Source: Gp7-AA10 sp035636095
GTDB lineage: Bacteria > Acidobacteriota > Thermoanaerobaculia > Gp7-AA8
Length of the DNA stretch: 13,141 nucleotides
NCBI GenBank assembly: GCA_035636095.1
Contig: DASPZU010000109.1
Coordinates: 1 to 13,141 of the forward strand
Reading direction: 5' to 3'
The stretch's first letter is position 1. Each line of letters starts with the position of its first letter. A model generated the notes under the pieces. The model did not search any database. It was not told the DNA's origin and saw only the letters and a list, made by a program, of their open reading frames with translations. Positions 6,261 through 11,987 of this stretch are shown here, one piece after another. The position numbers and the translations under genes were made by a program.

Positions 6261-7865
6261 ATGAGAACTGCCATTACCGCCCTGCTCCTCGTCACCGCGA
6301 CAGCGCTGGCTGCGGAATCTCCCGACCTGACCATGCAGACCCGCATCCGGCAGGAAGAGTTCCGCAACTCCAAGGCCATGGAGATCGCCTCCGGTCTGAT
6401 GGACTTCGTGGGCGCGCGCCTCACCGGATCGCCGAACATGAAGCGCGCCAACGAGTGGACGCGCGACAAACTGACCGAATTCGGCCTCTCCAACGCGCAC
6501 CTCGAGCCGTGGGCTCCTTTCGGAAAGGGTTGGAGCTACGAGTACGTCTCGATGCGGATGACCTCGCCAGACACGGTGCAGCTCTCGGTGCTGCCGCGCG
6601 CCTGGACTCCATCGACGAACGGAATCATTCGCGGCGTGCCGGTCAAGGTGAAGATGGAGACGAAGGAAGACCTCGAAAAAAACAAAGGCAAGCTGGCCGG
6701 AAAATTCGTTCTCCTCGGCGACGCGCCTGACCTGAAGCCGCACGAGAAAACGCAATTCGTGCGCTACGACGACAAGTCCCTGGCCGACGTCGGTCAATAT
6801 CAGATTCCCACCCGGCCACCGGTAACCCGCGAAGAAGCGGTGCGTCGCCGGGCATTCTTCAAGGCACTGCTGCCATTTCTGGCAGAGGAAAAACCGCTGG
6901 CGGTGATTGTCCCGGGCACCGGCGACTACGGCAACTATCACGTTCAGGGGGCGGGCACCTATCGCGAGGCCGAGCAATATCCGGTTCCTTCGGTCGTGCT
7001 CTCCGACGAGCAATACGGCCGGCTGGCTCGACTCCTCGATTCGGGAAAGACGCCGGAGCTCGAGCTGGAGGTGCGCGCGCACACGGTCGACAAAGCCGAA
7101 GTCTTCAACACCATCGCGGAGCTTCCCGGGACCGACAAGAAAAACGAGATCGTGATGCTGGGAGCGCATCTCGATTCGTGGCACGGCGGAACGGGAGCGA
7201 CCGACAACGGTGCCGGAAGCGTGGTGGCCATGGAAGTGATGCGCGTTCTCAAAGCAATCGGAGTTCCGCCGCGAAGAACGATCCGCGTCGCGCTGTGGAG
7301 CGGCGAAGAAGAAGGACTCCTCGGATCGCGCGCGTACGTCTCCGAACATTTCGGATCGCGGCCCGAACCCTCGCCGGAAGAGCGCGATCTGCCGTCGGCG
7401 TTCCGCCGCAACCTCGGTCCGCTCACCCTCAAGCCCGAGCACGCGAAACTGGCTGGGTACTTCAATCTCGACAACGGCAGCGGAAAAATCCGCGGAGTCT
7501 ACGCCCAGGAAAACGCCGCCGTCGTTCCGATCTTTCAGTCGTGGCTCGAGTCCCTCAAAGACCTCGGCGCAACGACAGTCACGATGCGAAATACCGGCGG
7601 GACGGATCATCTGTCCTTCGATGCCGTCGGCCTGCCGGGATTTCAGTTCATTCAGGATCCTCTCGATTACTCGGAACGCACGCATCACACCAACTACGAC
7701 GTCTACGAAAGGCTCCAACGCGACGATTTGATGCAGGCGGTGGTGGTCATGGCCACTTTCGTCTGGGAAGCCGCTAACCGGCCGGAGATGCTGCCGCGAA
7801 AGCCGCTGACCAAAGCAGACATGGAGGGAACCGCGACGCCTACGCCCGCGCCGGTGCCGCGCTAG
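6261..7865 (+). CDS. Secreted M28-family zinc metallopeptidase (aminopeptidase-like)
   Basis: A 534-residue protein with a probable signal peptide (short basic start, hydrophobic ITALLLVTATALA, cleavage near residue 18), so it should be exported to the periplasm or outside. The N-terminal half (about 20-285) includes an insert resembling a protease-associated region. The M28 catalytic domain covers about 290-510. The two-zinc site is complete: His303 in GAHLDSW, Asp315 in GATDNGAG, Glu349/Glu350 in WSGEEEG (general base and ligand), Asp404 in FNLDNGSG and His476 in RTHHTNYDVYE. These peptidases remove N-terminal residues from peptides, so a nutritional role is the simplest guess. The tail (about 515-534) is Thr/Pro/Ala-rich. 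It is the only plus-strand gene in the window, divergent from a Crp/Fnr gene and convergent with the glycosyltransferase gene. Family assignment is firm; substrate unknown. Confidence 0.93.
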   Translation: MRTAITALLLVTATALAAESPDLTMQTRIRQEEFRNSKAMEIASGLMDFVGARLTGSPNMKRANEWTRDKLTEFGLSNAHLEPWAPFGKGWSYEYVSMRMTSPDTVQLSVLPRAWTPSTNGIIRGVPVKVKMETKEDLEKNKGKLAGKFVLLGDAPDLKPHEKTQFVRYDDKSLADVGQYQIPTRPPVTREEAVRRRAFFKALLPFLAEEKPLAVIVPGTGDYGNYHVQGAGTYREAEQYPVPSVVLSDEQYGRLARLLDSGKTPELELEVRAHTVDKAEVFNTIAELPGTDKKNEIVMLGAHLDSWHGGTGATDNGAGSVVAMEVMRVLKAIGVPPRRTIRVALWSGEEEGLLGSRAYVSEHFGSRPEPSPEERDLPSAFRRNLGPLTLKPEHAKLAGYFNLDNGSGKIRGVYAQENAAVVPIFQSWLESLKDLGATTVTMRNTGGTDHLSFDAVGLPGFQFIQDPLDYSERTHHTNYDVYERLQRDDLMQAVVVMATFVWEAANRPEMLPRKPLTKADMEGTATPTPAPVPR

Positions 7866-8078
7866 GGCAAATGAAGTTCGAAGTTCGACCTTCGCTGCAA
7901 GACCTACCGCCAAAATAGGCGCGCGCGCGCGACGGTCCAGGCAATCCGCAGCGTGTCTTTGAGCGGTCCGCGCTGTGACAAATGAAGTTCGAACTTCGAC
8001 TTTAGTTGAAAAGACCTACCGCCAAAATAGGCGCGCGCGCGTGACGGTCCAGGCAATCCGCAGCGTGTCTTTGAGCGG
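7857..8078. repeat. Tandem duplication of about 111 bp across the convergent 3' ends of the peptidase and glycosyltransferase genes
   Basis: Copy 1 (about 7857-7967) and copy 2 (about 7968-8078) align end to end. Both start CCGCGCT, share a 15-nt block beginning CAAATGAAG, and then share a near-identical block (7900-7966 versus 8012-8078) with one substitution. The unit comprises the last bases of the peptidase gene, the spacer and the last 20 codons of the glycosyltransferase gene. The middle part is more diverged (several substitutions, one 1-nt indel) and contains 7-nt AAGTTCG words, including a perfect 14-bp palindrome at 7984-7997. Because the duplication spans a 3'-3' junction, both genes stay intact. 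Confidence 0.88.
7904..7966 (-). pseudogene. Remnant of the glycosyltransferase 3' end (20 codons plus stop)
   Basis: On the minus strand this reads PLKDTLRIAWTVARARLFWR followed by TAG. It is identical to the C-terminal 20 residues of the adjacent GT2 gene except for one Thr-to-Ala change. It has no start and no upstream gene body; the sequence preceding it (7967-7978) is instead a copy of the peptidase gene end. It is the by-product of the tandem duplication, not an expressed gene. Confidence 0.85.
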
Positions 8079-8696
8079 CTTGTAATGGCTGGTGGAGATC
8101 CCGTCGACGAAGCCGAGGTCGATGGGGATGGTGATGACTCGAAAGCCGCCCACGCCGGCGCGCACGATCACTTCGCTCTCCAGATCGAAGCCTTCCGTGC
8201 GCAGGCGAACGTTGCGCAGAAGATTGGCGGAGTAGAGCCGAAAGCCGCTCTGCGAATCGGTGATGCCGGTCTTGGAAGCTTTTGCGATCGACCAGGCCGA
8301 AAATCGATTGGCGAGGCGGCGGCGCGGCAGCATCTCGCCGAAGAGATGGGCCCGTCCGCCGATGATCAGATCGGCTTTCGTCTCTTCGCGGCTCCGCAGA
8401 AACTTCGGAATTTCGCGCGGAAGATGCTGGCCGTCGGCATCGAGAGTCACGACGACGTCGTATCCCTGCTGGAGCGCGTAGGCAAATCCGGTTTTGAGGG
8501 CGCCACCTTTTCCACGATTGTGCGGATGATCGACCACGATTGCGCCCGATTCCCGCGCGACCGCGGCGGTCTGGTCGCGTGATCCGTCATTGACGACCAC
8601 GACATCGTCGATGATTTTCTTCGTCGCGGCCACCACATCGCCGACGGTTTTGGCGGCATTGAATGCCGGGATCAGCACCACGGCACGCTCGGTCAT
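8016..8696 (-). CDS. Family 2 glycosyltransferase (DPM/DPG-synthase-like)
   Basis: A 226-residue GT-A-fold enzyme. The N-terminal strand VVLIPAFNAAKTV, VVNDGS at 34-39, NRGKGGALKTGF at 60-71 and DADGQH at 86-91 (metal/nucleotide-sugar-binding DxD) are the standard GT2 blocks. DSQSGFRLY at 147-155 and GFDLESEV at 169-176 match the acceptor-side motifs of polyprenyl-phosphate mannosyl/glucosyl transferases. No membrane anchor is seen. The ATG overlaps the stop of the preceding ketosynthase-like gene as ATGA (8693-8696), indicating translational coupling and probably a shared pathway, for instance glycosylation of the lipid/polyketide product. It could equally be a lipid-carrier glycosyltransferase. 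Its 3' end has been duplicated downstream. Family assignment is secure; donor and acceptor unknown. Confidence 0.93.
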   Translation of the reverse strand: MTERAVVLIPAFNAAKTVGDVVAATKKIIDDVVVVNDGSRDQTAAVARESGAIVVDHPHNRGKGGALKTGFAYALQQGYDVVVTLDADGQHLPREIPKFLRSREETKADLIIGGRAHLFGEMLPRRRLANRFSAWSIAKASKTGITDSQSGFRLYSANLLRNVRLRTEGFDLESEVIVRAGVGGFRVITIPIDLGFVDGISTSHYKPLKDTLRIAWTVTRARLFWR

Positions 8697-9886
8697 GAAG
8701 CCTCACGCGAGAGGACGGCGCAGACGATGCCGCCGCCTGCCGAAACCGAGTTGACCAGGATGTGGCGCAGCTCGCGCCTGGATTGCGCGCGGGTGGGCGA
8801 GATCATCGCGTCGTCGTGTTCCGAGAATCCGGCCGAGGCGTGCAGCCTCTGATCGCGGAGCGCCAGCGATGCCGCGATGAGCTGCAGCGCGCCGCCGGCG
8901 GCGTATTCGCCGAAGCAGCCCTTGGTGGCGACGACAGGCGGCACTTCCCGAAAAAGCGATTGGATCGCGCGCGACTCGAGCTGATCCGCGCTCTTTGTGG
9001 CGTTGGCCGATGAATAAATAGCATCGATATTATGTAATGATAATTCTGAATCTTCTACGGCAGCTCGCATGGCATTCGCCACCGCGTCGACGCCGGACCC
9101 CCAATCCGAGATGGTGGCGGTGGTGTCGCGTGCGATCCCGAAGCCCGACACGAAGGCGTAGGGCTGTTTTCGCGGTGAAGCCTCCGCGATCAGAACCGCC
9201 CCTCCTTCGCCCACGACCATCCCGTTGCGCCGGCGATCGAAAGGGCGTGCGCACTCGTCGATGCCGCCGTTCTGGTGCGCGAGCGCGCCGACGCGATCGA
9301 GGACGGCGAAGACGATCTCGCTGACCTCGTCGACTCCACCGACGATTGCAGCCGGCAGGACGCCTTTTGCGATTTGCGAACAGGCGTACATGAGCGCGGC
9401 CAGCGCCGACGACTCCCGTTGCGTGACGGTGATGTTGAATCCGCGAAGCCCGAATTCGATGCCGACATGGCTTCCGGGCGCATTGGCGACCGACTCCGCG
9501 AAAAGTTGTGGCGGGGCCAGCGCCGCCCCTTTCTCAACGTACTCCTGCATGTAATCGACGGAGGTTTGCACGGGGCCGAACGCGCTCCCCATCGCGACGC
9601 CGGCGGCGGTTGTCAACTCGCTGCCCCGATCGTTCATGGCCAGGCGGGCCGACGCGACGCCGAATCGAGACAGATTGTTCATGCGCCGCAGTTTCATCGG
9701 CGCGATGAAATCGCGCGGCACGAAATCGCGCACCACCGCCGCTGAGTGTGCGGTCAGGCCCCCGGTATCGAAGCGATCGATTTTCGTCGCTGCCGTCTGG
9801 CCGCGGTCTAACAAGTCGGAGAAGGCCTCGACGCCGATGGCGCCCGGCGCGATCACGCCGATTCCGGTGATCGCGATGCGCGTCAT
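8693..9886 (-). CDS. FabF-like protein without catalytic residues (chain-length-factor-like KS partner)
   Basis: A 397-residue thiolase-fold ketosynthase relative. I chose the ATG at 9884-9886 (MTRIAITGIGVIAPGA, the normal KS beginning). The reading frame is open to 9985, but the extra 33 residues only translate an intergenic palindromic repeat. Compared with the adjacent active KS, the nucleophile Cys is replaced by Glu158 (TQRESSALAAL), the first active-site His by Ser293 (IYSSANAT) and the second by Glu327 (KGCFGEYAAGG); AAIVGGVDE and VVGEGGAVLI are kept. It therefore should not catalyse condensation and fits the KS-beta / chain-length-factor role, pairing with the neighbouring KS. Classical CLFs usually carry Gln at the Cys position, so Glu is notable. 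It overlaps the glycosyltransferase start by 4 bp and follows the KS gene by 95 bp. An unrelated scaffold role is the alternative. Confidence 0.85.
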   Translation of the reverse strand: MTRIAITGIGVIAPGAIGVEAFSDLLDRGQTAATKIDRFDTGGLTAHSAAVVRDFVPRDFIAPMKLRRMNNLSRFGVASARLAMNDRGSELTTAAGVAMGSAFGPVQTSVDYMQEYVEKGAALAPPQLFAESVANAPGSHVGIEFGLRGFNITVTQRESSALAALMYACSQIAKGVLPAAIVGGVDEVSEIVFAVLDRVGALAHQNGGIDECARPFDRRRNGMVVGEGGAVLIAEASPRKQPYAFVSGFGIARDTTATISDWGSGVDAVANAMRAAVEDSELSLHNIDAIYSSANATKSADQLESRAIQSLFREVPPVVATKGCFGEYAAGGALQLIAASLALRDQRLHASAGFSEHDDAMISPTRAQSRRELRHILVNSVSAGGGIVCAVLSREAS

Positions 9887-9898
9887 CGCCCCCCACCC

Positions 9899-9963
9899 GC
9901 CGCTTCGCGGCACCTTTGATGAGATCCTTCGCCCCGCTTGCGGGGAGAAGGTGGCCGAAGGCC
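9899..9963. repeat. Intergenic palindromic repeat cluster between the two ketosynthase genes
   Basis: Three small hairpins follow one another: GCCGC-TTC-GCGGC (9899-9911), CCCCGC-TT-GCGGGG (9932-9945) and GGCC-GAA-GGCC (9953-9963); CACCTT/AAGGTG flank the middle one. The sequence resembles a widely distributed intergenic palindrome of GC-rich bacteria, whose translation (PLIRPSATFSPQAGRR) recurs as a false N-terminus. That is exactly what happens to the downstream gene here. It differs in style from the 7-8-nt word hairpins elsewhere in the window. Confidence 0.75.
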
Positions 9964-9981
9964 GGATGAGGGGCCCTCCAC

Positions 9982-11193
9982 TCACGCCCTCCTGAAAAGC
10001 AGCGATACGTTGCTTCCGCCGAAGCCGAAGGTATTCGACAGCGCGTGTTGCATGCGCATGGGCCGGGGGGTGTGCGGGATGTAGTCGAGGGGGCAGTCCT
10101 CAGCCGCCGATTCGAGGCGAAGGGTCGGGGGCGCGATCTGATTCGCGAGCGCGAGAACGGTGATCACCGCCTCCACCGCGCCCGACGCGCCTAACGTGTG
10201 ACCGAAATACGATTTGCTGGACGAAACCGGAACGCCCCTCCCGACCGCCGCGATGATGGCCTTCGTTTCGGAAGAATCATTGAGCAGCGTCCCCGTGCCG
10301 TGGGCGTTGATGTAGTCGATGGCCTCGGCCGTCGATCGCGCATCGCACAGCGCCCCGCGCATAGCGGCCTCCGCCCCCCGCCCTTCTTCGTGCGGCGCTG
10401 TGGGATGATGCGCGTCGCACGTCGCGCCGTAGCCGCACAGCTCCGCGATGATGTGCGCGCCGCGGGCGGTGGCGTCGTCCCAGCGCTCGAGCACGAGATA
10501 CGCGGCCCCTTCACCGAGCGTGATTCCCTTGCGCCGCGATGAAAAAGGAGCGCAGGCTTCGCAATCGACGGCCTGCAGCACGTTGAATCCGCTGTAGGTC
10601 AGACGGCAGAGCGCATCGGTTCCGCCGGCGATGGCGGCGTCCACGTGTCGCGCGCGAAGATAGTCGGCCGCCATTCCGATGGCAGCGCCGGCCGACGCGC
10701 AGGCCGTGGCATTCGAGACCACTCCGCCGCCGAGGTTGAAGGCACGCGCGACGGCGTCGCTGGGTCCGGAGGTCGGCTGTTGCAAAACCAGCGACGCGGG
10801 CGCGCGACGACGTCCGCGCAGCAGCCTGGTGAAGTAGTAGTCCTCCCCTTCCACCAGTCCACCGGTCGAAGTGCCGGTCGACACGATGGCGCGATCGACA
10901 GGCACTCCATCCGCCTGTTCGATCGCTTCCGCCGCGGCGATCACCGCGAGCTTGTCGCTGCGCGACATCCGCTTGGCAGCCCGCCGGTCGACGGGCATCA
11001 TCGCGTCGATGTTCTGGTCGACTTCCGCCGCCAGATCGGTCGGAAAGGTCTCGCCCGGAAATCGCGTCAGCTTGCGGATTCCGGCGCGCGACTCCGCAAC
11101 CGCCTTCCAGACTTCCTCTTTGTTGCGGCCGATCGAGCAGAGGATTCCGGCGCCGGTGACTGCGATACGGACGTTCGGATCAGGTTTGCGCAA
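9982..11193 (-). CDS. Beta-ketoacyl-ACP synthase, FabF (KAS II) type
   Basis: A 403-residue ketosynthase that extends an acyl chain by decarboxylative condensation with malonyl-ACP. The catalytic triad is complete: Cys165 in NATACASAGAA, His298 in NAHGTGTLLND and His332 in SYFGHTLGASGA; the glycine-rich FGFGGSN is at 389-395. The start appears to be TTG at 11191-11193, because the protein begins at the usual position (VRIAVTGAGILCSIG from residue 8) and no ATG or GTG lies nearby in frame; GGGG about 12 nt upstream may act as ribosome binding site. The gene overlaps the hot-dog gene by 14 bp and is followed after 95 bp by an inactive FabF-like partner. That context (ACP, dehydratase-like, KS, KS-like) points to a dedicated type II polyketide or polyene pathway rather than housekeeping fatty-acid synthesis. 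Family assignment is secure; product unknown. Confidence 0.93.
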   Translation of the reverse strand: MRKPDPNVRIAVTGAGILCSIGRNKEEVWKAVAESRAGIRKLTRFPGETFPTDLAAEVDQNIDAMMPVDRRAAKRMSRSDKLAVIAAAEAIEQADGVPVDRAIVSTGTSTGGLVEGEDYYFTRLLRGRRRAPASLVLQQPTSGPSDAVARAFNLGGGVVSNATACASAGAAIGMAADYLRARHVDAAIAGGTDALCRLTYSGFNVLQAVDCEACAPFSSRRKGITLGEGAAYLVLERWDDATARGAHIIAELCGYGATCDAHHPTAPHEEGRGAEAAMRGALCDARSTAEAIDYINAHGTGTLLNDSSETKAIIAAVGRGVPVSSSKSYFGHTLGASGAVEAVITVLALANQIAPPTLRLESAAEDCPLDYIPHTPRPMRMQHALSNTFGFGGSNVSLLFRRA

Positions 11194-11542
11194 GGTAAAA
11201 ACGGCCCCGGCAGCATTGTAGTCCGTCCATCGCGCCCGTTCCGGTGAACCGATACGTTCCGCCGAACTGCGCGTCCAGCGTCACGGTGAACGTGATGACA
11301 TCGCCCGGCTCGATGGCGCGATCGATGACGCAATCATCGATGCCGGTCAGAAATCCGTGCGCCTCTCGGAACACCAGTCCACCTGCCAGCTGCGCCATGG
11401 CCTCGGCAACCATGATCTCGATGGGCGCGTCGTCGTTGGCGGTGCACAGAAAAGCGCCCTCGATCGTCGTTGCGTCGATCTGCCGCGCCGACGAGGCCGC
11501 GCGAAAGGGGATTTGGTGGGGTAATTGTGAAAGCCAACTCAT
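11180..11542 (-). CDS. Small hot-dog-fold protein, 3-hydroxyacyl-ACP dehydratase-like
   Basis: A 120-residue protein. I place the start at the ATG 11540-11542 (MSWLSQLPHQIPF); the frame is open to 11581, but the extra residues come from the heptamer repeat, and AGGA sits 5 nt before the chosen ATG. LPHQIPF (7-13) matches the LPHRYPF opening of FabZ, and VAEAMAQLAGG (45-55) matches the central hot-dog helix with the conserved Glu47. The FabZ block with catalytic His (HFPG, normally 14 residues before that Glu) is missing: no His occurs between residues 10 and 61, and Cys33 occupies roughly that place. It may be a divergent dehydratase of the ApeP/COG4706 sort, a thioesterase-like member, or non-catalytic. 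It overlaps the KS gene by 14 bp and follows the ACP gene, so a role on ACP-bound intermediates is likely. Confidence 0.75.
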   Translation of the reverse strand: MSWLSQLPHQIPFRAASSARQIDATTIEGAFLCTANDDAPIEIMVAEAMAQLAGGLVFREAHGFLTGIDDCVIDRAIEPGDVITFTVTLDAQFGGTYRFTGTGAMDGLQCCRGRFYLAQT

Positions 11543-11545
11543 CGA

Positions 11546-11608
11546 AGTCCTGAGTTCTGAGTCCTGAGTCCTGAGATCCAACCCACTCAGGACTCAGAAC
11601 TCAGGACT
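11546..11608. repeat. Perfect heptamer hairpin (GTCCTGA words) between ACP and hot-dog genes
   Basis: The left arm (11546-11569) and right arm (11585-11608) are a perfect 24-bp inverted repeat around a 15-nt loop. Each arm is a 7-nt tandem (GTCCTGA, GTTCTGA, GTCCTGA, GTCCTGA; inverse CTCAGGA, CTCAGAA and so on), and one further degenerate unit runs to 11616. Loop plus right arm contain CCAACCCACTCAGGACTCAG, which recurs exactly in the repeat upstream of ACP. It nearly fills the gap between the ACP stop and the hot-dog start. Confidence 0.92.
11548..11551 (-). promoter_or_regulatory. Ribosome binding site AGGA of the hot-dog gene, formed by the repeat
   Basis: On the minus strand the last heptamer unit ends CTCAGGACTTCGATG. 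AGGA is 5 nt from the ATG at 11542, a good Shine-Dalgarno position. It lies within the right (distal) arm of the perfect 24-bp hairpin, so the stem would sequester it if formed in mRNA. Confidence 0.55.
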
Positions 11609-11617
11609 CAGCACTCC

Positions 11618-11890
11618 TTAGGCCTGCGGCTGCTGCTCCGCCGTCCGTTGTTCGACGAAATCGGCCAGCGCCGCGATGGTCCGGAAGTTCTCGCGCGCCG
11701 ATGTTTCGCTCTTCACGCGAATGCCGAACTCGCTTTCGAGCATGACCACGATCTCCAGCGCGTCGATGGAGTCGAGGCCCAGGCCGCCGGCGAACAGCAG
11801 GTCGTTATCGCCGATGTCCTCGGGCGCCATGTCCTCGAATTTCAAGCGTTCGATCAGCAGCTCTTTCAGTTTTCGTCTGAGATCTGTCAT
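11618..11890 (-). CDS. Acyl carrier protein of a dedicated acyl/polyketide pathway
   Basis: A 90-residue acidic carrier protein. The start is taken at the ATG 11888-11890 (MTDLRRKLKELLIERL); the longer open frame to 11947 only translates the repeat, and AGGA lies 7 nt upstream of the chosen start. The phosphopantetheine attachment site is Ser41 in GGLGLDSIDALEIVVML, and helices II-III follow with FGIRVKSE. The DSIDALE form, with DNDLLFAGGLGLD before it, is typical of carrier proteins in aryl-polyene-like and other secondary clusters; housekeeping AcpP has DSLDTVE. It needs activation by a 4'-phosphopantetheinyl transferase not present in the window. It sits between the halogenase-like flavoprotein and the hot-dog gene, all in one direction, and is flanked on both sides by related heptamer hairpins. 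Confidence 0.92.
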   Translation of the reverse strand: MTDLRRKLKELLIERLKFEDMAPEDIGDNDLLFAGGLGLDSIDALEIVVMLESEFGIRVKSETSARENFRTIAALADFVEQRTAEQQPQA

Positions 11891-11895
11891 CAGGT

Positions 11896-11975
11896 AGTCC
11901 TGAGTCCCGAGTCCTGAGTGCTGAGTCCTGAGACCGGACCAACCCACTCAGGACTCAGGACCCAGAACTCAGGAC
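11896..11975. repeat. Heptamer hairpin (GTCCTGA words) between the flavoprotein and ACP genes
   Basis: The left series (11896-11932) has five GTCCTGA-type units. The right arm (11945-11975) is the inverse series; 27 of 31 positions pair. The spacer and inner right arm contain CCAACCCACTCAGGACTCAG, the same 20 nt as in the repeat at 11546-11608, so whole elements and not just the words are shared. A T8 run follows on the plus strand (11976-11983), but no plus-strand gene ends here. Confidence 0.9.
11898..11901 (-). promoter_or_regulatory. Ribosome binding site AGGA of the ACP gene, formed by the repeat
   Basis: The minus strand reads CTCAGGACTACCTGATG. AGGA is 7 nt before the ATG at 11890 and belongs to the terminal heptamer unit of the hairpin at 11896-11975. 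The same arrangement occurs before the hot-dog gene. Confidence 0.55.
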
Positions 11976-11987
11976 TTTTTTTTCATT

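Noticed and set aside
6078..7913. 611-codon open frame on the minus strand opposite the peptidase gene
   Set aside because: The plus strand encodes a complete M28 zinc site and signal peptide. The antisense frame shows no family motif, is Arg/His-rich as expected for an antisense shadow in GC-rich DNA, and runs into the Crp/Fnr gene.
11546..11975. CRISPR-like array from regularly spaced repeats
   Set aside because: Units are 7 nt with no unique spacers and form inverted rather than direct arrays; no cas genes are nearby.
11976..11983. Hairpin plus T8 on the plus strand as an intrinsic terminator
   Set aside because: No plus-strand gene lies upstream to be terminated; on the coding minus strand the run is A8 before the hairpin, so it cannot serve the operon.
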